Assembly (NCBI GenBank): GCA_964464925.1
Contig: CAYXLI010000016.1
Location: forward strand, 62,001-126,000
Direction: 5' to 3'
Origin: CAYXLI01 sp964464925
GTDB taxonomy: Bacteria > Acidobacteriota > Terriglobia > Bryobacterales > Bryobacteraceae
Length of the DNA stretch: 64,000 nt
The notes beneath the pieces were generated by a model, which was not told the origin of the DNA, searched no databases, and was given only the letters and a program-made list of their open reading frames with translations. Made by a program: the position numbers and the translations under genes. Position 1 is the first letter of the stretch. Every line of letters begins with the position of its first letter. Shown here piece by piece: positions 27,094 to 36,823 of this stretch.

Positions 27094-28341
27094 CTACTCA
27101 ACCGCTGTGATGCGATACTCCCGAATTCGCGGCTGCGCCGCCAGACGCTGTTTGGCAACCAAATCCGCCTCCAGTTGATCGAGCGCAGCCATAGCAGCCA
27201 GTTTGTGTGCGGCCGGTTCGGCCTCCAGTGGAACCTGAATCTGCCGCCAGCGGGTATTGTGCACGTTGCAGTGTTTCAGCGTCAGTGCATGCACCTCACT
27301 CGCTTGCCGGGCCATCGGCGTAGGCAGCATAGCAAGATTAATTCCGTCTGCCAGTTGCTTTCCCGAGAACGTGCCCACGGCGTCATCGTCGATCGTAAGC
27401 CGGTACGACGATCCATTCAGGCCGGTCACTTTCAGCGGTTGTTGATCCAAAGACTGTTCGAAATCCGAAGACTTGACTGCGAGCATAACCAGCGGGTCCT
27501 TCTGATCCACGGGCATCGGCAGTGCATTGTCCAATTGCAGCCAGGACACGACAGGACCACCCTTCACGTTGCTGAGCGTTGTGTTCTCGGCCTTCCGCAC
27601 AGCTCCCCGGGCGCCGTCGATCTCCACAGACGTCACCAGCGCCGGTGCCCCCCACGCCTTCAACAGAGCCTTGGCCATCAACAAATGGCCTGAGGGACCG
27701 GGATGCACGCGATCCGGAAGTAGCTTCTTCGCATTCTCCGCATCCGTGGAATTCGCTTTCGCAAGTTCTTCTACCACCGGTGTATTCAAATCCGCCACCG
27801 AAAGCTTCTCTTCCGACGCCAGGGTCTTTAGAAACTCTCCGTATTTCACCAGCACAGCGTTGTATCCGCCTGGGAAATTTCCGGCGCGGGTCACGTCATC
27901 GTACGGCGAGGGCTGAATGAGCGTGATGCGTATCCCAGGCAGCGCCGACTTCGTCGCCTTCACAATGTGCCTCATCCCGTCGGCGTAGGTATCGAACGTT
28001 GCCTGGTCAAAGGCCCGGTAGCGACCGTCATTCATACCGAGCATCACCGTCATCACCGTAGGCTTGTACGCCACCACATCGCGATTCAGCCGCACATCCG
28101 CAGGCCCGCCACCTCCGCCGGTGACACGGTCGCCTCCCCAACCGGAATGCACAAAATTGATGGTGCGCTTCGGAAATCGTGTGACAGCGTAGGTTTCCGC
28201 GAACGTCGTGTACAACCGCTGGTCAGTGATGCTGTCTCCGTAAAAGACGACGGTGTCACCGTCCTTCAGAAAGAATCCGGACTGTCCGAACAGCGCCGGA
28301 ATTGCAAGTGAGCAGGCGAGGGCCAGGCGAAGGGTGAGCAT
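27094..28341 (-). CDS. Exported SGNH/GDSL hydrolase
   Basis: A 415-residue secreted esterase-like protein. Signal peptide at 1-19 (LRLALACSLAIPALFGQ). SGNH blocks are visible: FYGDSITDQR (Ser37), GWGGDRVTGGG (block II Gly), MLGMNDGRY (block III Asn) and PDRVHPGPSGH (block V Asp/His). Relatives remove acetyl groups from polysaccharides. The C-terminal region beyond about 230 is a beta-rich extension. It lies 30 bp after the UnbV protein gene and may be the last gene of that block. Confidence 0.87.
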   Translation of the reverse strand: MLTLRLALACSLAIPALFGQSGFFLKDGDTVVFYGDSITDQRLYTTFAETYAVTRFPKRTINFVHSGWGGDRVTGGGGGPADVRLNRDVVAYKPTVMTVMLGMNDGRYRAFDQATFDTYADGMRHIVKATKSALPGIRITLIQPSPYDDVTRAGNFPGGYNAVLVKYGEFLKTLASEEKLSVADLNTPVVEELAKANSTDAENAKKLLPDRVHPGPSGHLLMAKALLKAWGAPALVTSVEIDGARGAVRKAENTTLSNVKGGPVVSWLQLDNALPMPVDQKDPLVMLAVKSSDFEQSLDQQPLKVTGLNGSSYRLTIDDDAVGTFSGKQLADGINLAMLPTPMARQASEVHALTLKHCNVHNTRWRQIQVPLEAEPAAHKLAAMAALDQLEADLVAKQRLAAQPRIREYRITAVE

Positions 28342-28371
28342 TTCGCCTTCGATTCTATCTCTAGCCGCGCC

Positions 28372-30045
28372 TTAGCCTGCAACCAGCCGTGCCCCCTCCG
28401 TAACCGTATAACGCCCTGCTTTCACGTTCTTGAACTCGTCGGTCCGGCCGCTAGGCCAGGCGATCACCACACGGTCAGCCTGTTCGCGCGCACCCAGCCC
28501 GAACGTAACCGGCAGTTCCGATTGCGAGAGATAACTGCCTCCGCTCTTCACCAGCCGTGAACTGGTGCCATTTCCCACCATGACCTTCACCGTCGCGCCA
28601 ATCGCATCACGGTTCGATTTCGTTCCCACCAGCCGCAGGCGGAGGCTCTTATATCCCGTCAAAACGTCGTTGCGATACAGATACGCCGGCCCTCCGTTCG
28701 TAGTGATCAGCACGTCGAGATCCCCGTCATTATCGAAATCGCCAAACGCCGCGCCACGCCCGACTTTCGGCTGGGCGAAGTCGCTGCCCACGTCTTTGGC
28801 CACGTCGCGAAACTTGCCTCGGCCCGTGTTCAGAAACAGGTGGGGAGATTGCGCGTACTGTGCATTCCTTACCGTCGGATCGATATGCCCGTTCACAACA
28901 AGCAGATCCAGCAGCCCATCCAGATTCGCATCGAAGAAAAAGCAGCCGAATCCGAGCGTTCGCCTCGATGCCAACCCTACCCCAGCCTGCGGAGCCTGAT
29001 CCGTAAATGATCCGCCGTTCCCTTTGTAAAGCGCCAGCATTTCGTTATCGAAGTTCGTTATGGCCAGCCCCGTAATTCCCGAGTTGTCGTAATCGGCGGC
29101 ATCCACGCCCATGCCCGCGCGCGCCTTACCGTCTTCACTGAATGCCACGCCCGCGCGGACCGCAACCTCCTGGAATTTTCCATTCCGCAGATTCCGGTAC
29201 AGCTTGTTGGGTTGCGTGTCATTGGCGATGAAGAGGTCGGGCCAGCCATCCCCGTCATAGTCCAGCATCGTTACGCCTAGCGATTTCGAAGTGGAATCGA
29301 ATAGTCCGGCTTGCGCGGTCACATCTTCGAACCGCCCATCCCCTTTATTACGGAAAAGCCAGCACGTGGTCCCGTGATACGCCTCCGGCGTGCAATATGA
29401 TTTTTGCTTCCCGTCCAAGCTGCAGAACACGTCCTGCTCCGGCGACCACCTCACGTAATTGCACACAAACAAATCCAGCAGCCCATCGCGATCGTAATCG
29501 ATCCACATCGCGGAACTGCTGAAGCTCTCCCTGCCCTGCAGCCCGGAGCGGCGCGTCACGTCCACGAACGTACCCTTGCCGGTGTTCTGGAAGAGTCTAC
29601 TCTGCCCCAGGCACGACACGAAAATATCAGGCCAGCCGTCGTTATTGAAATCGCCCACTGCCACGCCCATTCCGTACATGGGCACTGCCAGCCCTGCTTC
29701 CTGGGTCACGTCGCGGAACGTTCCGTTCCGGTTGTTCTTATAAAGCGCGATAGTGCTGTTCCGGTTCGTCTGGCCAAGCCAATCCGTGCCGTTGATAAGG
29801 AGAATGTCCTGCCAGCCGTCGTTGTCGAAATCCAGAAAGGCGCAGCCAGGGCCTAGCGTCTCCGGGAGATATTTCTTCCCGAACGCGCCGGAGTTGTGCT
29901 GGAAGTGAATTCCCGCCTGCCGGGTCACATCCGCCAGCCGGAAACCCGGCGCACTCTCCGCGGCGCCGCCGAGCGGAGAGGCTGCCAGTGCAGTCAGGAA
30001 TCGGCGCCGGCTAGGGAGGGCTGACAAGTCCTTTGCGAATCGCAT
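28372..30045 (-). CDS. Exported FG-GAP/VCBS repeat protein with ASPIC/UnbV domain
   Basis: A 557-residue exported beta-propeller of the CRTAC family. The N-terminus has a twin-arginine-like signal (SRRRFLTALAASPLGG). About seven FG-GAP calcium-loop repeats follow, each with a D-x-D/N-x-D-G pattern (FDNDGWQD, FNNDGWPD, YDRDGLLD, YDGDGWPD, FDNDGDLD). The C-terminus (about 475-550) is the ASPIC/UnbV domain (GTKSNRDAIGATVKV, VVIAWPSGRTDEF). Calcium-dependent binding or adhesion is the usual inference. Its first 35 bp overlap the response regulator gene. TTG at 30027 is an alternative start. Confidence 0.88.
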   Translation of the reverse strand: MRFAKDLSALPSRRRFLTALAASPLGGAAESAPGFRLADVTRQAGIHFQHNSGAFGKKYLPETLGPGCAFLDFDNDGWQDILLINGTDWLGQTNRNSTIALYKNNRNGTFRDVTQEAGLAVPMYGMGVAVGDFNNDGWPDIFVSCLGQSRLFQNTGKGTFVDVTRRSGLQGRESFSSSAMWIDYDRDGLLDLFVCNYVRWSPEQDVFCSLDGKQKSYCTPEAYHGTTCWLFRNKGDGRFEDVTAQAGLFDSTSKSLGVTMLDYDGDGWPDLFIANDTQPNKLYRNLRNGKFQEVAVRAGVAFSEDGKARAGMGVDAADYDNSGITGLAITNFDNEMLALYKGNGGSFTDQAPQAGVGLASRRTLGFGCFFFDANLDGLLDLLVVNGHIDPTVRNAQYAQSPHLFLNTGRGKFRDVAKDVGSDFAQPKVGRGAAFGDFDNDGDLDVLITTNGGPAYLYRNDVLTGYKSLRLRLVGTKSNRDAIGATVKVMVGNGTSSRLVKSGGSYLSQSELPVTFGLGAREQADRVVIAWPSGRTDEFKNVKAGRYTVTEGARLVAG

Positions 30046-30622
30046 ACAAGACCAACTCCGCAGTCCGGTGAATATTCAACGCATCCATCAGATTCGCACG
30101 GTGTACCGAAACCGTATTCACGCTAAGACCGAGAAGTGTCGCGATTTCCTTGTTCGAATTGCCCTGCGCGATCAGTTGCAGAATCTGCCGCTCGCGCTGT
30201 GTGAGCTTGTTGTAGTTCTCATCCGGATCCGTTTGCGCCTTCGGGATTCCATAAGAGCCGCCCGAAGCGAGTTTCCGGACAGCCGCGGCCAAGTCCACCT
30301 CCATCGCGTTCTTGAGCATGTAGCCCTTCGCTCCCGCCTCGATCGCATTGCGCACGTAGTTCGAGTCGGAGTGCATGCTGAGGATCAGAATGGCGGATTC
30401 CGGCACCTGCCTGTTGATCTCATGTGTGGCTTGAACGCCATCAAGCCCGGGCATGGCGTAATCCATCACGATTACATTTGGCCGCAATTGGGAAGCCATC
30501 TCGACTGCTTCCAGCCCGTTGCTTGCTTCGCCCACCACATGGATGTCCGTATCGTCTTCCAACATGCGGCGGAAGCCTTTTCGCACAAGGCTGTGGTCGT
30601 CTACTAGTAAGACGGTAATCAT
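30011..30622 (-). CDS. NarL/LuxR-family response regulator
   Basis: A 203-residue DNA-binding response regulator. The receiver domain (1-120) has the acidic pair DD at 8-9, phospho-acceptor Asp54 (VIVMDYAMPG) and the conserved Lys of YMLKNA. The LuxR-type helix-turn-helix is at about 138-195 (LTQRERQILQLIAQGNSN, EIATLLGLSVNTV). The start ATG follows GGGAAAGA. A GGAGC/GCTCC hairpin (30636-30652) abuts the ribosome site. It is most likely the partner of the kinase encoded just upstream, across 155 bp that may carry a separate promoter. Confidence 0.93.
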   Translation of the reverse strand: MITVLLVDDHSLVRKGFRRMLEDDTDIHVVGEASNGLEAVEMASQLRPNVIVMDYAMPGLDGVQATHEINRQVPESAILILSMHSDSNYVRNAIEAGAKGYMLKNAMEVDLAAAVRKLASGGSYGIPKAQTDPDENYNKLTQRERQILQLIAQGNSNKEIATLLGLSVNTVSVHRANLMDALNIHRTAELVLYAIRKGLVSPP

Positions 30623-30777
30623 CGTTCTTTCCCGGGGAGCCGCTGAAGCTCCGGTTCAAAATGGCCTTTGCGACGAAAGGGAACCAGGCTCGAACCGGGA
30701 AAGCGCTCGGACCTGGGATATATCTGGCTGAATTGTATCAGTTCCCTTGCAACCATACTTGCGTGAAGCGCCCTCCG

Positions 30778-32109
30778 TCAGATCGGAATCGCTAACCTCA
30801 CCAGCGTGCCGGTTGCTGACGCAGGTTTCTGCAGGGACAAGCTCCCATGTAGTAGTTCGGCTCGCTCCCTCATCGCGATCAGGCCAAGCCCGTTGCGCGG
30901 TTGCCCGCCGATTCCCACGCCGTGATCCTCCACTTCGAGCAACAGGTTATCCGCGGCGATACGCATCCGCACTTCCGCGTCCGTTGACTTCGAGTGTTTC
31001 GCTATATTATTCAAAGCTTCCTGAAACACTCGGTAAATGTGGATTGCCTTCTCTTCCGGCACATCTCCGCTGCCCTCTTTTTGGAAGCGCACATGAATGC
31101 CGGTCTGTTTCTCGAACATTGGCAGGAAGCGCTGCATCGCCTGCTCCAGCCCATAATCATCCAGCACCGTCGGATGGAGCGCCTGAGATAGGCTGCGAAT
31201 CCGTTCGAGCTGGTCCTGCACTATCTCACGTACCTCCATCAGGTCGTCATGCAGCGGTGACGCCGCCGGAACATGCTTTTTATCGGCGCGATTCAGCATT
31301 ACTCCGATGGCGGTGAGGATCTGTCCGAAATCGTCGTGCAGTTCCCGCGAAATCGATCGCAGCACATCCTCCTGCACGGTAAATAGCTTTTGCGCTAACG
31401 TCCGCCGCTGGTTCGATAGGAATTGAATCTGTTCGAAAATTCTTCGGTTCAGGTAGATCACCGAAAGTAGCGTCAGTGAAATCGTTAGCAACACCGCAGC
31501 CACGAAGACATACGTGGTCCGCGCCACGCCGCTATAAGTCTTTTGGATCCGCGCTGCAGCCTGCTCTTCGGCGTCATTGTTCTGCACAAGTTGGCGCGCC
31601 ACCGTTGCTGACAACGCCGCCTGCTGCGCCTGCAGCGAGTTTGCGATTATCTTCCGCGCACGCGCCTTATCGCCATTGCGGGCAATTGCGAAGACTTCCT
31701 CGGACGAGCTCCAGAACTGCCTCAGCAACTCCGATAGATACTGCTGCTGCTCCTGCGGCCTCGCAGTCAGCTTGCTCTCGGTCGTCACGGCGTCGCGCAA
31801 ATCGTCCCGGAGCCTCTGAAACTCCGTGTGCCAAGCCTCCAGCGGATAGCCACCCTCGCCCTCCAGCATGTCGCGCATCGCCACCGCAAGCTGATTAAGG
31901 TTGTTTTGAATGCGTAGCAGTTGCAGGGAATCCCGCCGGTTCCGGTCGATCGTGTCCGATTGCAGTTCGCGCAGACCATGGATCTGCCATAGCGCGTACC
32001 ACGAGAAGATCCCCACGGCCAACAGCGTGATTGCAAGGCCAAGCAACAGGCGGGGCGTAGGAGATCTGGACACGTTAGGACTTGGTCGCCGCCATTCCCT
32101 TCCCTTCAA
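30778..32109 (-). CDS. NarX-type membrane histidine kinase
   Basis: A 443-residue sensor kinase. Two membrane segments (about 20-38 and 198-220) enclose a roughly 160-residue helical periplasmic sensor of the four-helix-bundle type. The HisKA_3 dimerisation domain has the phospho-histidine in SRELHDDFGQ (His258), and the HATPase_c domain follows (EVEDHGVGIGG, NGLGLIAMRERAELLHG). The frame opens at TTG 32109, overlapping the upstream UnbV gene by 35 bp; GTG at 32073, one base after that gene's stop, is an equally good start. Signal unknown. Confidence 0.9.
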   Translation of the reverse strand: MKGREWRRPSPNVSRSPTPRLLLGLAITLLAVGIFSWYALWQIHGLRELQSDTIDRNRRDSLQLLRIQNNLNQLAVAMRDMLEGEGGYPLEAWHTEFQRLRDDLRDAVTTESKLTARPQEQQQYLSELLRQFWSSSEEVFAIARNGDKARARKIIANSLQAQQAALSATVARQLVQNNDAEEQAAARIQKTYSGVARTTYVFVAAVLLTISLTLLSVIYLNRRIFEQIQFLSNQRRTLAQKLFTVQEDVLRSISRELHDDFGQILTAIGVMLNRADKKHVPAASPLHDDLMEVREIVQDQLERIRSLSQALHPTVLDDYGLEQAMQRFLPMFEKQTGIHVRFQKEGSGDVPEEKAIHIYRVFQEALNNIAKHSKSTDAEVRMRIAADNLLLEVEDHGVGIGGQPRNGLGLIAMRERAELLHGSLSLQKPASATGTLVRLAIPI

Positions 32110-33760
32110 CGAGGGTGTGATAACGGTCGATCGTGAGATCTGTGAACCGCTCCACCCGGTTGCTCGGAGCGGGCCACTGAATCTCTACGTAATCAAGCTG
32201 AGTCGCCTGCGCAAGCCCCAGAACTTCGCGAGGATCGTGCGAAGACAGATAGCTCCCACCGTTGTTCTTCTGGCGGGTCTTTCTCACTCCTCCCACTGAC
32301 CACGTAATCTTCGCCCCGATCGCATCGCGATTCGCTTTCGTCCCCTGCAGCCGCAGACCCACCCAGTGGTTCCCGTTCTGCACGTTATTCCGCAGCAGCA
32401 CCGGAGCACCGCCATTGTTGGCTACCAGAACGTCCATGCGGCCGTCGTTGTTGTAATCCCCGACAGTGAGCCCTCGCGCCGGGAAGCTCCTTTGAAATGC
32501 CGTCCCAGCCTGTTTACTCACGTTCTGCAGCACGCCCTTCTCCTGGTGAAACAGCAGCAACGGTTCTTTATACTTCACCTGCTGCGAATAGTTTTCGATC
32601 ATGTCGTCCGGATGCCCATTTGCCAGGATCAGGTCCATGTGTCCGTCGTTGTCGTAGTCGAAGAACTTCAGCCCCCAACCGGAGAGCAGCCGCGTCGATT
32701 GCGCCACGTTGTTCTTATGGGCAACATCGGTAAACGTCTCGTTCTGATTGTTCTGGTAAAGCGAGAACATCTCCTGGTCCACATTGGCCACGAACAGATC
32801 CTGCCAGCCGTCTTCGTTGATGTCTGCCGCGTCCACGCCCATCCCGGAGCGCGCCTGCCCGTTTTCGCTGAAACCCACCTCGGCCGCGAGCGCCATCTCT
32901 TCCCACTTGCCGTTCCCGCGATTTACGAAAAGGAAATTCTGTACTGTATCGTTCGCGACAAACAGATCCATCCTGCCGTCATTATTGATATCCGTCGCCA
33001 CTACGCCGAGCCCCTTGCCCATCGCCTTCGCGATGTCCGTGCCCTTGGTCACATCGGTAAACGTACCATCGCCATTATTGCGGAATAGGTAGCTCGCCGT
33101 CGGCTTGAATACTCTCGGGATGCAGTAATAGTTCCGCCCCATCTTGTTATCGCCGCACTGAATCGATTTCGCGCTGTACTCTACAAAACTGCACGCAAAC
33201 AGATCCAGCAGCCCGTCGCCGTTGTAATCGAACCACACCGCCGACGTCGTCCAACCCGGCACATCCAGCTTCGCCTGTTTCGTTACGTCCGTAAAGGTAC
33301 CGTCTCCGTTATTCCGGTAGAGCACCGGCTTTCCGTATGCCGTGATGAACAAATCGGCATTGCCGTCGTTGTTGTAGTCTCCGGCTGCCACGCCCATCGC
33401 GAATAGATCCGCTGTGATCCCGGCTTTCTGGGTGACGTCCGTAAACGTACCGTCGCGATTGTTCTTATAAAGCGCGTGCGGCAGCTTCTTCTTCGGCGTA
33501 ATGAAATCGCAAGGTCCGCTGTTCACGATGATCAGGTCCATCCAGCCGTCGTTATCGTAGTCGAACCACGCGCATCCAGGGCCCATCGTCTCCGGCAGCC
33601 AGCGCCGGTCGGACATCAGATTGTCGTGTACAAATGTGATTCCGCTCGCCGTCGCCGGAACCTCCTCGAAGATCGGCCCCGTGCCATTGCCGGACAGCCG
33701 CGGCCCGGCGAGCGAGGCCAAAGCGCCAGATAAGAACGATCGGCGGGATACCATGTTCAT
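32075..33760 (-). CDS. Exported FG-GAP/VCBS repeat protein with ASPIC/UnbV domain
   Basis: A 561-residue paralogue of the 28372 gene. It has a Tat signal (SRRSFLSGALASLAG), then at least eight FG-GAP loops (YDNDGWMD, YNNDGNAD, YNGDGLLD, INNDGRMD, YDNDGHMD) and a C-terminal ASPIC/UnbV domain with the same GTKANRDAIGAKI sequence as its paralogue. The two proteins clearly share an ancestor but are too divergent for a recent duplication. Its ATG overlaps the stop of the VWFA gene as ATGA, so the two should be translated together. Confidence 0.88.
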   Translation of the reverse strand: MNMVSRRSFLSGALASLAGPRLSGNGTGPIFEEVPATASGITFVHDNLMSDRRWLPETMGPGCAWFDYDNDGWMDLIIVNSGPCDFITPKKKLPHALYKNNRDGTFTDVTQKAGITADLFAMGVAAGDYNNDGNADLFITAYGKPVLYRNNGDGTFTDVTKQAKLDVPGWTTSAVWFDYNGDGLLDLFACSFVEYSAKSIQCGDNKMGRNYYCIPRVFKPTASYLFRNNGDGTFTDVTKGTDIAKAMGKGLGVVATDINNDGRMDLFVANDTVQNFLFVNRGNGKWEEMALAAEVGFSENGQARSGMGVDAADINEDGWQDLFVANVDQEMFSLYQNNQNETFTDVAHKNNVAQSTRLLSGWGLKFFDYDNDGHMDLILANGHPDDMIENYSQQVKYKEPLLLFHQEKGVLQNVSKQAGTAFQRSFPARGLTVGDYNNDGRMDVLVANNGGAPVLLRNNVQNGNHWVGLRLQGTKANRDAIGAKITWSVGGVRKTRQKNNGGSYLSSHDPREVLGLAQATQLDYVEIQWPAPSNRVERFTDLTIDRYHTLVEGKGMAATKS

Positions 33761-35868
33761 CCGATAATAAACATCGTAGTCTGCTGTACCGCGCCCGCGC
33801 CCTGCTGCACAGTCACGCGCACCTCGTACTGCCCTTGCTCGAGTGTTTCGATCGGCAGCGTCGCAATATACGGAATCGCGCCCTGCGCATCCGGCGCGGG
33901 CAACTCCGGCGTGCCTCCGCCAACAGCCTTACCATCCTTCAGTAGTTCCAACTTCATCTTCGGCTTGTCCGCGCCCTGCACTGGATAAACCACGAAATAA
34001 AGCGACAGTGCCGCTCCCTTCCCACCCGGCACCGTATCGTTCAGCGACGGCGTCACTTTCCCCCCTGCGAAGTCCAGAGGGTCTTCCGTATCCGGTTTCG
34101 TCTGCGCTTCCACGCGGCGTATCAGCGTCAGGTTGCTCAGCCCCACGCTCTGATTCGGAGCCAGAGCCATCAGGACCGCGCGCTTGGCCGAAACCTTCTG
34201 CCCTCGCCGGTCCATCACCGCCGTCTCGAGCGTATACCGTCCCGGCGCCACATCGAAGTGCCGCGTGAATATAAAGTTGCCTGCCCGGAAATTTTCCAAC
34301 TTGTCCGGCGGCACTTCGGATGGAACATCCTGGCTTACCTTGCGGATGACATTCCCCGTCGCATCCTTCAACAGCATCAGCACCGAGAAGTGCACATGAT
34401 ACCCGGGATGATCCTTTTCTTGCTCGAACGTCATTTCTTTCAGGGGCACATCCACCACCAGTTCGCATTGCACATGATCCGGCTTTCTGCGGAACTGCAG
34501 CACCTGCGATCGAAACGGAAATGCCTTCGCCAGCGGCATCGTACTCAAGGCACTCAACATCGGCATCTCATAAGCCGAGAGCGTCCCAACGGCCGACGGA
34601 GGCAGCGCGAAATAGCCGTTGCGTGTCTGCAGTCTCGCATCGGCTCGGTTCACCTTAACCGCGATTTTCCGGAAACGACCGTCATATGTCTCAATCCCCG
34701 GGTTATACGTAATCTCGTAATACGAGTTAATGTCTTCTGAAATGTGCTTGATCGGCGTCCGCAGATCGTTCGTATTCCCGATCAGCGCGCCTCCGGTCGA
34801 TTCCGCCAGAATCAGCAACTGATTCTGCGTATTCGATCGCATGCTATCCTCCGCCCGGTCCATTGCCTTGGCCTGGTCCGCCGTCACCGGCCCGTTCAAA
34901 CTGCGCGAACTGCGTGCACTCGAGGCCATCGCGCCGCGCAACTCATCCATGCCTGCCTGGGAATCCGACGTTGTCTGCAGCCCGCGCGCATCCACTGAAT
35001 ACACGCTCACATTCGCCCGGTTCGCCGCGCCAATCAGGCTATCGAAATCATCCTTCAGCCCCGCGGGCATCCGGAACCCTTCGCTGAAGTAGACGACTGT
35101 CTTTCTGCCCGGCAGTGGCATCTGCGCGCGCACCATCGCCAGCAGCGGGAAGATCGATGACCGCCCCTCCTGTTCCCTCGCCATCATGTCGGAAAACTGC
35201 AGCATCTGCAGCAGCACCTCCGCGGCCTTCGCATCCGCGAATCCGGCCGGGCTTGGATTGCCACTCGGACTCATCATCGAATCCGCCTTGTTCTGGACCG
35301 CTTCGACCACGCTTTGTCCGTTTCTCGGACCTACCTGCTGCTCCAGCGCTTTCCGTATATTCGTCGACTGCTCCGCAAATCCTGTGAATTGCCCGCCTGT
35401 CGCTCTCTCGATCGCCGCCTTCAGCTTTGTTCGATCGGTGGTGAACGCCTGCAGCGCATTCAACTGTTGATCCAGCACCATCACCGCGTAGTACACATTT
35501 TGCTGATCATCCTTGATCAGATCCAGCGCAGCCTCACGTGCCAGCCGCCGTCCGTTCTGTCCCAGCCGTTCGAACAGCAGCGTCACCAGCCGCACTTGCC
35601 GCAGCGGATCCAGTTCCTTCCTGCCTGTGCCGGTGATCGCCTCCTTGCCCTCCACCAGTCGGAAGCTCTTGATCTCGCGCTTCTGTCCGTTGTCCAGCAC
35701 TTCCAGATCGCCGGAAGCAAGATCCTTGATCGTCCGCCCCTTCTTATCGCGGACAATCACATCCAGCACCACCTCCTCCGCAGTCGTTCGGATCGAAGGT
35801 TGTTGGGCTTGCACCGGCAATAGCGCGGCAGCCAACACGAGTACGGCACTAGTTCGGATAGGGTTCAT
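33757..35868 (-). CDS. VWFA-related Acidobacterial domain protein
   Basis: A 703-residue exported protein with a signal peptide (SAVLVLAAALLPVQAQ). The N-terminal VVLDVIVRDKKGRTIKDL and DLEVLDNGQKREI regions and the later VVYFSEGFRMPAGL and VSVYSVDARGLQT segments are typical of the acidobacterial von Willebrand A-like family (TIGR03436 type). I see no canonical DxSxS metal-site motif where the first strand should end (LVTLLFERLGQNG), so the metal site is probably altered. The C-terminal half (about 420-700) is beta-rich. The start overlaps the cytochrome gene by 20 bp. Function unknown. Confidence 0.82.
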   Translation of the reverse strand: MNPIRTSAVLVLAAALLPVQAQQPSIRTTAEEVVLDVIVRDKKGRTIKDLASGDLEVLDNGQKREIKSFRLVEGKEAITGTGRKELDPLRQVRLVTLLFERLGQNGRRLAREAALDLIKDDQQNVYYAVMVLDQQLNALQAFTTDRTKLKAAIERATGGQFTGFAEQSTNIRKALEQQVGPRNGQSVVEAVQNKADSMMSPSGNPSPAGFADAKAAEVLLQMLQFSDMMAREQEGRSSIFPLLAMVRAQMPLPGRKTVVYFSEGFRMPAGLKDDFDSLIGAANRANVSVYSVDARGLQTTSDSQAGMDELRGAMASSARSSRSLNGPVTADQAKAMDRAEDSMRSNTQNQLLILAESTGGALIGNTNDLRTPIKHISEDINSYYEITYNPGIETYDGRFRKIAVKVNRADARLQTRNGYFALPPSAVGTLSAYEMPMLSALSTMPLAKAFPFRSQVLQFRRKPDHVQCELVVDVPLKEMTFEQEKDHPGYHVHFSVLMLLKDATGNVIRKVSQDVPSEVPPDKLENFRAGNFIFTRHFDVAPGRYTLETAVMDRRGQKVSAKRAVLMALAPNQSVGLSNLTLIRRVEAQTKPDTEDPLDFAGGKVTPSLNDTVPGGKGAALSLYFVVYPVQGADKPKMKLELLKDGKAVGGGTPELPAPDAQGAIPYIATLPIETLEQGQYEVRVTVQQGAGAVQQTTMFIIG

Positions 35869-36823
35869 TGGCTCTCACAATTCGGATCTGATGATCGGTG
35901 AACACGTGGTGCGCTCCCGGCAAGTCCAGCTTAGGCATATGGCAGGAAGAGCACTCGCCCTTTGCCTGCGGACACATCTTTGCGACGCCTTGCGCGCTAT
36001 GGCACGCCGCGCACTTCGCATCATACGCCTTCGATTCCTTCACTAACGGTCCATGCGGATCATGGCACGCCACGCAACTGATCCGCGCGTCATTCGCGTC
36101 GTAGCATTTGCTGTTTGTCAGTCGATACGGCTGGAAGCGCACATTCAGCAACCCCCGCGGCCCATTGATCGAGATATACGACCACGTACGGTGACACCCG
36201 CCGCACAGGTCCGACATCTCATCCGCCGATAGGCTCGCCAGCTTCTTCGGAAGATCCTGCGGTTTCCCTGCTCTTGCTGCCTCCGCATGAGCCCCCGCCG
36301 CCTCATGGCAGCTCTCACACTGCACTCCCGCCGTCATCCGCCCGAAATCCACCTTCAATCCCTTAACGCCACCGCTTGTATGGCACCCAAAACACTGCGC
36401 CGTATCCTCTGTATTCATCAGCCGGCCCGCCGCCTCTTCCAGATTCTTCGGCTTCATCCCAAGCGCGCCCATCGTCAAATCCAACCCGCGAATTTGCTGA
36501 TAGAAACTCACTCGGCTCTCATACCAACGCCCGTTGCGCTCGAACACGTACGTCTGCCCCGCCGCGCCCTGTCCAAATGCATACCGGATCGGCGCCTGAA
36601 TCGTATCGCGCCCATTGCTCACGGTGTACATCCCGCGCACAATCTCATACGAGTACCCATCGGAGGCAAATGTCAACTTCGGATTCTGCTTCAGAATCGT
36701 GCAATCTTCCGCGCTCTCCAGCGCTCGGTACATCGCATTCTTCGGATACTGCTTCACCTGCGCCGGGTGACATGCCGCGCACGGATTCACAGCCAGCAGC
36801 AGCGCAACGACAGGCAGCATCAC
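35849..36823 (-). CDS. Heptaheme c-type cytochrome
   Basis: A 324-residue multiheme cytochrome with seven CxxCH sites: CAACH, CFGCH, CESCH, CGGCH, CVACH, CAACH and CSSCH. The first lies right after a short hydrophobic N-terminus (MMLPVVALLLAVNP), so the signal peptide is unusually tight against heme 1. Spacing resembles the cytochrome c554/NrfB-like exported family. It should carry electrons in the periplasm. Start and stop both overlap neighbours (4 bp with the TPR gene, 20 bp with the VWFA gene), tying it into the block. Confidence 0.88.
   Translation of the reverse strand: MMLPVVALLLAVNPCAACHPAQVKQYPKNAMYRALESAEDCTILKQNPKLTFASDGYSYEIVRGMYTVSNGRDTIQAPIRYAFGQGAAGQTYVFERNGRWYESRVSFYQQIRGLDLTMGALGMKPKNLEEAAGRLMNTEDTAQCFGCHTSGGVKGLKVDFGRMTAGVQCESCHEAAGAHAEAARAGKPQDLPKKLASLSADEMSDLCGGCHRTWSYISINGPRGLLNVRFQPYRLTNSKCYDANDARISCVACHDPHGPLVKESKAYDAKCAACHSAQGVAKMCPQAKGECSSCHMPKLDLPGAHHVFTDHQIRIVRANEPYPN

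Noticed and set aside
28372..33760. The two UnbV proteins as a recent tandem duplication
   Set aside because: They share domain order and short motifs but differ widely in sequence and are separated by the kinase and regulator genes.
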